A stretch of 64,000 bases of DNA. It comes from Benincasa hispida (Eukaryota > Streptophyta > Magnoliopsida > Cucurbitales > Cucurbitaceae). How positions within the stretch are numbered: the stretch's first letter is position 1; every line of letters starts with the position of its first letter. The translations under genes and the position numbers were made by a program. The stretch covers positions 22,038,301 through 22,102,300 of the forward strand of contig NC_052359.1 in assembly GCF_009727055.1 (NCBI RefSeq), in the 5' to 3' direction. Below are positions 1 through 10,600 of this stretch, piece after piece. The notes under the pieces were generated by a model. That model was not told the DNA's origin, did no database searches, and saw only the letters and a program-made list of their open reading frames with translations.

Positions 1-195
1 AGAGAGAGATCAAGGTAGGAGTTCCAACTCCCTCAGGATTGAGGTCATGTTACCTATGGTCATCCTAATGAAGAGAAGTCTTGGTCATGAATGATGTTAT
101 ATAACGAGACGTTAACTTTTCATGGTCAGGTCTTATACAAACTCTTTGTATAGGATGCCCCACTCGCATGTCCCAACAACCGAATGATCAAGATC
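1..195 (-). repeat. Part of the 3' LTR of copia element A, cut by the window edge
   Basis: This is a piece of a minus-oriented copia LTR. It shares the segment around 'ACAAACTCTTTGTATAGGA' and the 'GGAGTTCC...CTCA' block with the E-family LTRs near 9640-9790 and 48210-48370. It continues at 2069-2402 after removal of the solo LTR at 201-2063. The left end lies outside the window. Confidence 0.7.
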
Positions 196-200
196 AGACC

Positions 201-2063
201 TGTTGGGTTTTATGTCCTAAAAACTCGTAGTTTGTAAAATGATAAACATTTTCTATTATCAATATACTTTGTTATTGATCTTATAAATTGTATGAAAGTC
301 TAAATCCAATAAACTAAGACCCATGACTATTGTATGAGTACTTGAACTTTATGTGGAGACATAAGAGTGGATCGGGTTTCGAGTAAATAGTCAAAATGAT
401 CTATGGTACATGAATAAGGTTAGGTACCTTATTCTGGTAACACTATTGGATGCGGCCTACTCTATAGGTGTTACAAAGAGTTTGTAAAGTGCTACATACG
501 ATGTGATCCTAATTCATACATGTTATGATATGAGGAGTGGGGGTGTCCTATGCAATGAGTTTGCATAAAATCCAGACCAAGAAATAAGTCTCTCTTACTT
601 TATAATGTTGTTTACTGTTTAAGACTGACTATTTCACCTAGATGATCTAGGTAACTTGATCTTAATCCTAGCTAACTATGAACTCCTGTTTATTTGAGAT
701 TGCCCTTAGATTTGCATAGTTGAGGGTTGGCTCAACAGTGTCAGTTCAATAAGATTCCCATTTCAAGGGTAATACTGGATAGATAACTAGGGACATAGGG
801 TGCAAGACGAAGTTCATGCCTACCCAATTTAGGGATAGAAGAAAGGTTGTTCTCTCAAGTACTGAATCCAGGTCTTGAACAAGGGCCCCACCCTCTCACT
901 GGGCTGAGAAAGTTTTGGTTTGGTGATTGGATCACAAACCAGGTATTCATTAGAGGATTGATAGGGACTTGAGGAATAAGACGTAATCTCGAGGGTAAAA
1001 CAAATATTTGACCCAGCCGTTATTACAAACAACCTATGAAGGATCGACTTGTTGATTATGGTTAAATCATGTGGACATAATATATCTACAATAAGAGGAG
1101 TGCAACTATGGGCTTTAGTGGAATGACCCATTAGTTAACGAATGGAGATTAATCTAGTTTAATGAGTTTAGCCAATTAATCTCGAATCGTTGGAGCCCAT
1201 GATCTGTAGGTCGCGAGGTCCTCTATTAGCACGTAACGGACTAGCTCTAGAATATCGTGATAAGTTAATTTGAAACGTTCAAATTAGAATTAAGGGTTTT
1301 AGTAATTATATGAGATATAATTATATGTTTAATTTTAGAATTAAACGGAATAGGAGAATTTATATATTTAAATATGATTTAAATATATAAGATGGATATG
1401 TGTAAAAATTAATTAAATATTTGATATTAAATTAATTAAGTTTTATTTATTAATTAATTTATGAAATTAATTAAATATTTCATTTTTTTCAAATAGATTT
1501 TTAAATCAAAATTTTATTTTTGAATAAAATTGAAAAAAGAAAACAAAACAAAAAAAAAAAAACACAAATGGAAAAATGGATTTTCCATTATCCATCACTT
1601 AACTAGCTTACTCATGTTGCATTATCTTGCCTTTGTCTTCTCCAAGCATGAGCTGCAACTCATGCATCTCTTCTCTTTGCATGTTGATTTGCAATATAAT
1701 GAGAAGATTGGAGTAAAAATCGAGCATGCAATCAAAAGGTTTTTGAGAGAAAAACTGGTTTGAAGAAAGGTTCTTCAACCCAGTTGCAACAGTGAGCTTT
1801 TCTTCTTCATCCCTTGATTCAAGCTTGCTTGAGTCCCACAACTCTATCTAGAGCACCAAGAGAATAGTGGGAAAGATCTTGAGGTGGTCTACAACAAGAT
1901 ATGGAGAAGATTGCAGCTGGAGATGGAGCTTTGAAGAACTTCTTCAAAAGGTATGTCTTGAAACCCATTTTTCTACAGAGGCATGCTTTATATTATGCCA
2001 AAATTAGTGAATTTAATGCTTAGATGAACCTTGTTCTTCCACTGCATTTGATACAATCCTACA
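201..2063 (+). mobile_element. Solo copia LTR (1863 bp) inside the LTR of element A
   Basis: The block starts TGTTGGGTTTTATGTCC, the usual 5' end of the copia LTRs in this window, and ends in CA. It is flanked by the 5-bp direct repeat AGACC at 196-200 and 2064-2068. The sequences outside the repeat are contiguous pieces of one minus-oriented LTR. No internal coding or second LTR is present, so it is best read as a solo LTR left by LTR-LTR recombination. Small ORFs inside it (such as 1530-1763) have no supporting features. Confidence 0.85.
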
Positions 2064-2402
2064 AGACCATCTGTGACAAGTCACAACACTTGTGACCATT
2101 CCACAAAGCGGATCGCATCCATAATATTACCAGGATAAGGTTTTCCTCCTATATTCATATACTACAGAACATTTTGGTTACCACTCAAGACATGATCCAC
2201 TTGTATGTCACCACATACATGCTTGAGTTACATACAGATAACCAAGGAGTTTAAGTTTATTGGTTTGTGATAAAGCAAATAAAACATGCAACTGAGCAAA
2301 AAATAAGATGTGAAGTAAATATCATATATTATACAACACAAGCGTTCGTACAAACTGTTTACAAACTACAAGACACGAGACTTTAGGGCATCAACCCCAA
2401 CA
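2064..2402 (-). repeat. Start of the 3' LTR of copia element A and adjoining polypurine tract
   Basis: Read on the minus strand this begins TGTTGGGGTTGATGCCC at 2402 and runs leftward into 1-195. The minus-strand sequence just upstream (2403-2411) is GTGGGAGAT, a polypurine tract in the same position as in element E at 36383-36391. It closes the 3' end of the A polyprotein region. Confidence 0.75.
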
Positions 2403-2489
2403 ATCTCCCACTTCTTCTAAAGTGAAGTGGGGTGTACACTAAAACTAGTACAAAACAATAAACTAGTGCATAAAAGCCCAGTACAAGAA

Positions 2490-3342
2490 AATCTCCCAAT
2501 TTCCCTAGTCCAACTGTGGGCGACCCTGTAGACTCATGCTCTGTAGTTGACCCTCAAACACTGTAGCCATAAGAGCCTTCATAAATGGGTCAGCAACATT
2601 GTGCTCCAAAGTGATCTTCATGATGATCACGTCCCCTTGATGCACTACCTCGGGGATCAAATGATATTTTCACTCTATATGTTTGTCGCGCCTATGACTC
2701 CTCAGCTCCCGTGAGTTCGCCACTGCCTCACTATTATTACAATATAGGGTAATGGGCCTAGACATATCTAGAATAACTTCCAGTTCTGTCAAGAACTTCT
2801 TAAGCCAGACGGCCTCCTTAACAGCCTCACAAGCCACTACGTACTCTGCCTCCATAGTGGAACTGGCGATGCACCCATGCTTAGTGCTTCGCCACATTAC
2901 AGCTCCTCCGTTAAGAGTAAAGACTGATCCTGATGTGGACTTACGAGAGCCTTATCAGTCTGAAATTTAGAATCCGTGTATCTAGTAAGGATCAAATCCC
3001 TAAAACAATACACGAGCATGTAGTCCCTCATTCTCTGAAGATACTTGAGGATGTTCTTCACTGCAGTCCAATGGCCCTAGCCTGGGTTAGACTGATACCT
3101 ACTGACTATGCTCACAACGTAGCAGATGTCTGGACAAGTACAGAGCATCACGTACATCAAACTGCCAACGGCAGATGCATATGGAACCCATCTCATCTCC
3201 TCAACTATTTTAGGCATCTTAGGACACATGTCCTTAGACAAAGTGACTCCATGCCTGAACGGCAGTAGGCCCCTCTTGGATTCCTGCATCGAGTACTTGA
3301 GTAACATCTTGTCAATGTACGATGCCTGAGACAATGCTAGCA
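2490..3342 (-). pseudogene. Copia element A: end of reverse transcriptase and RNase H (broken)
   Basis: The minus-strand frames carry the C-terminal part of a Ty1/copia polyprotein: the connection region with 'SQASYIDKMLLKY' near 3310-3343, then RNase H with '[23 protein letters not shown]' residues around 2780-2860 and a 'DPF.KAL' tail near 2580. RNase H would remove the RNA template during reverse transcription. The frame changes several times between 2900 and 3080 and the region abuts an adapter sequence at 3343. The segment 3138-3342 is a diverged second copy of 3381-3583, so this part may be a chimera of two element copies. Family identity is clear; a functional protein is not possible from this sequence. 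Confidence 0.85.
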
Positions 3343-3380
3343 CTGTCTCTTATACACATCTAGATGTGTATAAGAGACAG
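3343..3380. other. Nextera (Tn5) mate-pair junction adapter left in the assembly
   Basis: The 38 bp are CTGTCTCTTATACACATCT followed directly by its reverse complement, which is two Tn5 mosaic ends joined head to head. That is the junction adapter of Nextera mate-pair libraries, not plant DNA. The flanks repeat: 3138-3342 and 3381-3583 are two similar but non-identical copies of the same copia segment. Confidence 0.98.
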
Positions 3381-4560
3381 ACATAATATCGCATACATCA
3401 GGCTGCCAACAACCGATGCATATGGGACCCGTCTCATTTCCTCAACCTCTTGAGGCGTTTTAGGACACATTTCCTTAGACAAAGTGACTCCATGCCTGAA
3501 CGGCAGTAGGCCCCTCTTGGATTCCTGCATCGAGTACTTGAGTAACATCTTGTCAATGTACGATGCCTGAGACAATGCTAGCATTTTGTTCTTACGATCC
3601 TGAAAGATCTGTATACCTAGAACAAACTGAACCTCTCCCAAATCTTTCATTTGGAATGGGGTCGCTAGCCAATTCTTAATTGCAGTTAGTAGACCTACAT
3701 CATTCCAATGAGTAGGATATCGTCTACATACAACACTAAGAAGACTACTGAAGCGTTAATGATCTTGTTGTAGACACAAGGTTCATCAACATTTTGGTCA
3801 AAGCCATACGACTTGATCGCAGTATCAAACCTTATGTTCCAAGATCGAGTGCCTATTTCAATCCATAAATGGACCGATTCAGTTTGCAAATCTTTTGCTC
3901 TTGACCTTGGACTATGAATCCCTCGGGTTGCACCATGTAATTGGTCTCCTCAAGATTTCCATTCAAAAAAGCCGTCTTGACGTCCATTTTCCAGATCTCA
4001 TAATTATAATAAGCTGCAATGGACAGGAGGATGCGGATTGACCTTAACATGGAAACAGGCGAGAAAGTCTCCTCATAGTCGACTCCCTCTACCTGGGTAT
4101 AACCCTTTGCCACAAGTCGAGCCTTGAAGGTTTGTACCTTCCCATCAGCACCCTGTTTGCACTTGTAGATCCATTTACAACCTATAGGTCTTACCCCATC
4201 AGGCTGATTTACAAGATCCCATACTAAGTTGAGGTACATAGACTCCATCTCGAGATCCATGGCCTTAGCCCATTCATCCCGGTCAACATCCTTCATTGCC
4301 TTCTGTAAGACAACGAATCCTCAACATCGCCATCTGCTACCATAGCAAGGATTTTCGTGAAACCTAGATAGAAAACGGATAGGTTCGCAACCCTCCCACT
4401 ACGTCGAGGTTTCCTCAACTCTTGAGGTGGAACCAACCCATTAGATGAACTCCCATCAACAATTCTTGCTGATGTAGCAGGCTGTTCAACAAACTCTTGT
4501 TGAAGTTTCAGTAGTTTCATTGGAAAGCTCACACAACATGACTTTGCTTCCTGGACTGTG
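3381..4560 (-). pseudogene. Copia element A: reverse transcriptase (RVT_2) region, broken
   Basis: Minus-strand frames cover most of a Ty1/copia reverse transcriptase. In order there is the N-terminal part with '[20 protein letters not shown]'-type residues around 4130-4180 (seen here as GCKWIYK), '[23 protein letters not shown]' residues near 4070-4130, 'KMDVKTAFLNG' near 3960-4000, and the catalytic YVDD box near 3715-3735. The acidic residues of YVDD are intact, but frameshifts at about 4295, 3870 and 3700 split the ORF into pieces of 147, 64 and 96 codons. The upstream piece 4293-4532 is the spacer between integrase and RT. The enzyme would copy element RNA into cDNA in the cytoplasmic particle. 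Confidence 0.88.
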
Positions 4561-5361
4561 ATCCCTTATATGATCCTCCTCCAGAAAAGTAGCGTTCATT
4601 GAAACAAACACCCTATTTTCCATCGGATCATAAAAATAACCCCCTCGTGTACCTTTGAGGTAGCCTACAAAGAGACATAACCTTCACCGTGGTTCCAACT
4701 TCTTGGGATTAGCCTGAAGCACATGTGCAGGGCAACCCCAAATGCAGAAGTGACGTAAACTAGCTTTACGCTCGTTACACAACTCCAGAGGTGTTCTCGC
4801 AACACTCTTGGAGGGAACACAGTTGAGTATATATACCACAATCTCTACTGCGAAACTCCAAAATGAGTTCGATAAGGAAGCATAACTCATCATCGAGTGA
4901 ACTAAGTCCAATAAGATCCCATTTCTCGTCTCCACTACATCATTTTGTTGAGGTGTACCCGACGCTGAGAGTTGAGAAACGATTCCATGTTCTATCAAAT
5001 AGTCTTGGAATGCCGAGTCCAAAAACTGTCCACCTCGATCCGATCGACGTCTGTCCAATGCATTTTCAACTTCAGCCTATGCATTTTCAAATTTAGCACT
5101 GAACTCTTTGAACTTTTCAAAGGATTAAGACTTCCGTTACATAAGATAAACATACCCATACCTGAAGTAATCATTAGTAAAGCTGATAAAATACTCATAG
5201 CCACCTTGGGCTCTCACATTCTTAGGACCACAAAGGTCATAATGTACTAACTCAAGAGGCTCTTTGGCTCTATAACCTTTTCCAATAAAAGGTCGTTTAG
5301 TCATCTTACCCTCAAGGCAAAACTCGCACACTGGTAAAGAATTTTCTTCTAACTCACTTAG
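4561..5361 (-). pseudogene. Copia element A: integrase region, broken
   Basis: The minus strand encodes the end of the GAG-pre-integrase zinc region ('VCEFCLEGKMTKRPF', about 5300-5340), then the integrase core: 'LVHYDLCGP' with the first Asp near 5245, 'RSDRGGQF' with the second Asp near 5035, and the 'PQQND.VETRN' stretch with the Glu near 4925. The D-D-E positions are present, but frameshifts near 5140 and 5060 break the ORF. Integrase would insert the cDNA into the host chromosome. The upstream boundary at about 5361 is abrupt: sequence to the right is a misplaced RT copy, and gag, protease and the 5' LTR of A are missing. Confidence 0.87.
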
Positions 5362-5482
5362 ACATGGCAACAGGCGAGAAAGTCTCTTCATAGTCGACTC
5401 TCTCTACCTGGGTATAACCCTTTGCCACAAGTCGAGCCTTGAAGGTCTGTACCTTCCCATCAGCACCTTGTTTGCGCTTGTA
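5362..5482 (-). repeat. Out-of-place second copy of the copia RT segment 4058-4170
   Basis: The stretch reading 'ACAGGCGAGAAAGTCTC' through 'CATCAGCACC' closely repeats the RT segment at about 4058-4170 in the same orientation. In a normal element this position should hold GAG-pre-integrase sequence. It is either a rearrangement or an assembly join, and is followed at once by unrelated gypsy-like sequence. Confidence 0.85.
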
Positions 5483-5489
5483 TTCCATG

Positions 5490-5660
5490 TATTCCCACCC
5501 CCAACTTAAAAACTAAACATTATCCTCAATGTTTATAAAACTAAAATATGAGCGAGAAGAAAAAAAGAAAAGGGAACAGAGAACTCCCCCGATTTCGTGC
5601 AATGGGTGGTGGTAGAAATTTTCTTTGTTTTTCTTTTTCTTTTTTGTTCTTTTCCTACAT

Positions 5661-5706
<46 letters not shown>

Positions 5707-6077
5707 CCAAAAAAAAAAAAAAAAAAAAAAAAAAAAGAAAAAAAAGGGAAAGAAAAGCAACAAGAAAAAGAAGAAAGTCAGTCTAAAATTTTCTAAACCT
5801 AGAAAGCAAATAAAAGTGAAAATGAAAGTGAAGGATAAAAGATAGGGCAAAAACTGAAGGTACCTAGAAAATATGTGTTGCCAAAGTAAATCCAAGTCAG
5901 GTGAGTCGGGCTCTCGCTGAAGATCATACTGAAAACCTATGCTGGCATAGTAAAGAAGGTCTCTTTCGCACATGAAATTGACAGTTATCTAAATATGCCT
6001 AACTTGGCGAGCGGTTTCATGGCTCACCCTTAAGGCTTCAGTGGCGATTCTCAGTGCTTTTTCACCTAAGGTTTCAC
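5490..6077 (-). other. Probable 3' internal non-coding tail of gypsy element F
   Basis: Read on the minus strand, the block ends in a purine tract AAGTTGGGGGTGGG (5493-5506), which fits a polypurine tract. It has no ORF that looks real; the 146- and 82-codon ORFs are made of poly-Phe/poly-Lys from homopolymers. I infer that it belongs with 48690-50307 because element E sits between them with near-matching 5-bp repeats (TTCAC/ATCAC). The left LTR of F is not visible. Confidence 0.45.
5663..5736. repeat. Poly(T)44-CC-poly(A)28 tract
   Basis: An uninterrupted run of 44 T, then CC, then 28 A. It would form a near-perfect hairpin and is a classic place for sequencing or assembly error. It creates spurious Phe- and Lys-rich ORFs on both strands. 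Confidence 0.95.
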
Positions 6078-7216
6078 TAAAGGAAATCGAACACAGAAAC
6101 ATACCATTACAATCATAAATTACAACATGAACAGAAACATACCGTATATGAACTTTACAATTACAATCATAAACATAAACATACTGTTATGCATTAAATA
6201 CAGAAATTACAACATGTTATACATAAGATCAAGGACTAGAGTAACACACTTTTTTCGACTCATCACAAAGCTCCTTGATCATGAACACTCGATCACAGCA
6301 ACACCCGAACACTCATCCAACACAACCTCTACACTGCACGAACACCGCACACTCGAACTAAGCGATCGCCAAGGTCTCGAACACCACGAATGGCCACCAC
6401 AGAATCTCGACAGTGTCGAGTTGAGTATGACACCACCAAGAAGGCTACCTTGGTATTCTCGGTGTGAGAATTCAAAGAGTGGGCTCCTTGTGAACTTGGT
6501 TTGAGGCAGAATACCAGAGGAAACATAATCATGTAAACGATTGAGCAAGTGGGAGATAGAAGAACCGATTGTATAGTTCAAGGGCCAATCGTTTAGGAAA
6601 AACTAAGCGATCGTCTAGCAAAAACTATGTGATCGTTTAGCTCATCGCTTAGCTGAGTGTCTGTCACCTACTAACACTCCACGATCGTTTAGCTAACTCC
6701 AAGATGTAGCTTAGTAAATCCTATTTACTTGACAACTTTCCATGAGAATTTTCTAAGAGAGGAAATCTCAAAAACACAATTTTCAACCTTGCTAAAATTA
6801 GGAGAACATTTTTTCTTTTATCTCACGGTTACCATGAAACTACCAATTGATGGACCACGAGACATACGCAGTGGAATAAAGATCTAATTACACTCTAATT
6901 GCTTTTAATTTAAAGGAAATTAGCATGCAATTTGAAGGAAAAAAACAGTAAATTAACATTACCTTTGAAGCTCCCGAAAACTGGTTTTCCTCGCTGAATC
7001 TCAACCCGAACTCTTCCGGACCACCACTAGAGTTGACCTACTATCCTCTAGACTCAGAATCGGGTTGTGAGACCCGATGGATAAAGAAAACAAAGATAGA
7101 GAAAGAGATGGAAAAATAAGAATGAATTTGGGTTTGGGTTTTTAATTTTTCAGCCCAATTATGAAAACTAATTTTTGCAAAAATGGAAAAAGTCTTTAAT
7201 CCAAATTCAAAAGCCC

Positions 7217-7224
7217 ATTTTATA
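7217..7224 (-). promoter_or_regulatory. TATA-like box of a B-family LTR
   Basis: The minus strand reads TATAAAAT. The same position holds TATAAAT in the sister LTRs at 23227-23233 and 29897-29903, each time after a cluster of TTGAC motifs. It is the best candidate for the LTR core promoter. Confidence 0.55.
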
Positions 7225-7384
7225 GAAAAAACCATGCAACATTTGCATGAAACAAATCCATAAAAATCCAAAACCTAGAATCCACTATGTTAGTGGGCTT
7301 AATGTCTCTACTATAAACCAACACCTATCCCGCTATTTTGTTAGTGGAATTATCCAACAAAAGTTTGGATTTTCCCACTAACTA

Positions 7385-7620
7385 TAGTCAAAGGGCAAAA
7401 TAGTAATTTTGTCAAAGTCAAACTTTGACCAAAAAGTCAACATTTTTTCTTTTTATGATTTTTCCCGTGTTGACTAATTTTGACCTCCCAAGCATGAATC
7501 TGCATTTATTTTCTCGAAATTCAAATCACATTAAATATAAGGTCGGTCAAAGTTTGACTTTTCAAAGTCAAAAGTCAACTCTTTGACTTTTTTACATCTT
7601 TGACCATTTTCATTATTTCT
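7385..7620 (-). promoter_or_regulatory. Cluster of W-box cores (TTGAC) in the B-family LTR
   Basis: By eye I count 13 TTGAC or GTCAA pentamers in about 235 bp, several as TTGACC or TTGACT. W-boxes are known WRKY binding sites. Corresponding clusters lie at about 22860-23060 and 29500-29720 in the two B LTRs, always upstream of the TATA-like box in the element's sense. Confidence 0.6.
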
Positions 7621-10600
7621 GAGCTTCCGAATATGAACGTATTCATATTCTTGATATTTAAATCACATTTAAATATTAAAGCTATATCTCTAAACTGAAA
7701 ATCCAACCACTATATCACATATACTTGTTGGTTTCTCTCTCTTCACCTAATTCGAACAATTCGAATTATTCTATCATACTGTTCTAAGTTTATTCCATAT
7801 GAGCTAGTAGGGGAACCTAATAGACCTATAGATCATGGGCTCCAACGATCCAAAATTAGCTTGCTAAACTCTTTAGACGGAGCAATCAACATTCGTTAAC
7901 TAATGGGTCATTCCACTAGAGTCATGTAGTTGCACTCCCCTCACTATAGATATATTTATGTCCATTTCATATAACCATGATTAGTAAGCTAATCCTTCAC
8001 AGATTGTTCATAATCTCGGCTGGGTCATAAAAACCGTTTTACCCCCAAGACTACATCTTGTTCCTTAAGTTCCACTGATCCTCTAATGAACAATTGGTTT
8101 AAGGTCCAACCTATAAACCGAATCCCTCTCGGGCCAAGGAAAGGGTGAGGCCCCTTGTTCAAGACCTGGATTCAGTACTAAAGGGAACAACCTATCTACT
8201 ATCCCTATAACGGGTAAGAGTGAATTCTGTCTTGCACCCTATGTTCCCAGCTATCCACCTGATCTTACCCTGAAATAGGGAGGCTTATTAGGTCAGTGAT
8301 GATGAGCTGCCCTACCTATGCAGATCTAAGGATAATTCCGAGTGAACAGGAGTTCATAGTTAGCTCAGGATTAAAATTAAGTTACCTAAGTCATCAACTA
8401 ACGAAATAGTTAGTTTTATACATAAAACGGCATTTAGAATGTAAAAAGTAAACTATTTCATGGTTCAGTCTTATGCAAACTCATTGCATAGGATGCCCTC
8501 ACTCACATATCTTCTATATGAACGATTTAGGATCACATCGTTTGTACTAACTACAAAGTGGGCCACATCTATAGTGTCTCCAGAATAAGGTGCCCAACCT
8601 TATTCATATACTATAGACCATTTTGGCTATATAATGAACTTGTTCCACCTTTATGTCACTACATAAAGTTCAAGCTACATTAAATAGCCTCAGGACCTTA
8701 GTTTATTGGATTCAAGATTTATCGGAAAAAAAAGAACAGAATATGTTTATTAATTTACAAACTACGAGTTTTAGGACATAAAATCCAACATCAATAACCT
8801 CCCACTCAATTGGTTATTAGAGAAAAGATTTAATTATCAAATAATTAATATTATTATAAATATAAATGATAACCAACTTATCATACTATATTTATAACCT
8901 ATAGTTTTAATATTTCATCTCATGAAACATACAAACCATAGCTCTTTTTCTACTCCATGGCATTTAATGTAAATTCATTTACATTAATCCTCCATTAGAT
9001 ATATTTCATACACCTTACCGATCATATCATATATAATCGAATACCTCTTGTCAATTTGAATATTTCAAATTAACACCAAGAACTGATCCTCAACTGAATC
9101 CATTGAGCTACCAAGGGGACCTTATGGACCTGTAGCTCGAAGCTCAACGGTACATGGAATAACTGACTAAACTCTTTAGTCACGGGATTCACCATCTGTT
9201 AACTGCCAGGCACTCCACTAAAGACCGACAGTTGAACTCTCCTTACCACAGATATATTATGTGTCCATCTTAACCAATTAGTAGTGCGACAACCCTTCAC
9301 AGATCGCTCGTAAGTACAGCTCGGCCAATAACCGTTATGCCCCTGTAGTCACATCTAACTCCTTAAGTACCACTAAATCCTCTAATGAACATAAGTTATA
9401 GTCCTACTATGACTGAGTCCTTTCTTCCAAATAGAAGTTGTGGCCACTATGTTCAAGCCCCGAAATCAGCCCTTAAGGGAGCAATCTCTCTACTTATCCC
9501 TGCTTCGGGAAAGAAGTGAACTCCATCTTGTGTAATAAGTTTCTAGCTCCCAGATCAAACAAGTCCCCAAAAAGGTAGGCATGTTGAGTTGGCAATATTG
9601 CCACTCTCAGCCATACTAATCAAAGGACTGCCCTCAAAGGCAGGAGTTCCAAAACACTCAAGATTGAGGTCGTTTAGGTGAAATATAAGTCTCTAGTATC
9701 AACGACGTTATATACAGAGTCTAGTCATCTCGTGGTTTGATCTTATACAAACTCTTTGTATAGGACACCCCGCTCGCATGTCTTCACATGAATGGCCAGG
9801 ATCTACCATCTGTAGTAGTTTACAACACTTGCAAACCTCTACAAAGCATGCCATATCCGTAGTGTCACCAGGATCAACTATCTCACCTTAATCCTTATAC
9901 TACAGACCTATTTAGGTTATCACTTAAGGCATGATCCACTTGTATATTACATATACATGCTTAAGTTTACATAAGATGACCATGGAGCTTTGTTTATTGG
10001 ATATGAGTAAATGCCAAGATGAAATAACAATTATTTTATTCATAAAACAATGTGTATCACTATAAACAATGAGACTACGGGAGAATTAGGAAACTATTCG
10101 TTCAATTCGTGATGCGAGCTTAGGAGTGTATTGTATGAGGAAATTGGAAAAAGAGTGCAAATGTGAATGATACGCTGATGATGTGTTAGTGATGCGTTAG
10201 TGATGCGTGAGGGGATTCATGACACTCCTCTTTATACGTTCAAGTTTTCCTAAATCAGATCTAAGTATAAATCCAATTCAGGTTCCTAGTAAGTCTAGGG
10301 TCGAACTCAAGGATTTAGATTAAAGCTAATGCAGAGCTTACGTTGTAGCTAATGTAGAAGTATCCTAAATGAATGTAGAATGAGTTATCTACACTAAGTT
10401 TGTCGTGTGCATGCAAGATTATACAAATATGTCAAGTAGAAAACAAGGGGTCATGTGAAAATGGTGCAATGAAAGGGATATGCATCGATCTAAGTGATGT
10501 ACACGTACAAGAATGCGATACAGATGGAAATGACTTGTTTATCTCTGTAAATGTGTTAGATTTCTACTTACGTTCTATTAAGCACTTCTCAATGCGAATG

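Larger units (their letters stand above)
6848..8790 (-). mobile_element. Solo copia LTR of the B family (1943 bp)
   Basis: The block is the reverse complement of the LTRs of element B (21640-23435 and 28314-30271). It starts TGATGGACC and ends ATCCAACA on the plus strand. It is flanked by CCAAT (6843-6847) and TCAAT (8791-8795), a 5-bp duplication with one mismatch. Removing it joins the E LTR in register with the intact copy near 47370. It contains a W-box cluster (7385-7620) upstream of a TATA-like box (7217-7224) on the minus strand. Confidence 0.88.
6078..10094 (-). repeat. 3' LTR of copia element E, interrupted by a solo LTR and by element C
   Basis: 6078-6847 plus 8791-10094 align collinearly with the single uninterrupted LTR at 46625-48689. 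The last few bases of the LTR (36372-36382) lie on the far side of element C. The left end reads TAAAGGAAAT where the right LTR has TGAAGGAAAT, so the terminal TG has become TA. The 5 bp outside (TTCAC) differ by one base from ATCAC after 48689, consistent with an old target-site duplication. Confidence 0.85.

Noticed and set aside
3138..3583. Tandem duplication of the copia RT region as a biological event
   Set aside because: The junction is exactly the mate-pair adapter, so the duplication is an assembly artefact.
5533..5973. 146-codon minus ORF and overlapping 82-codon plus ORFs rich in Phe or Lys
   Set aside because: They come from poly(T)/poly(A) tracts and have no domain.
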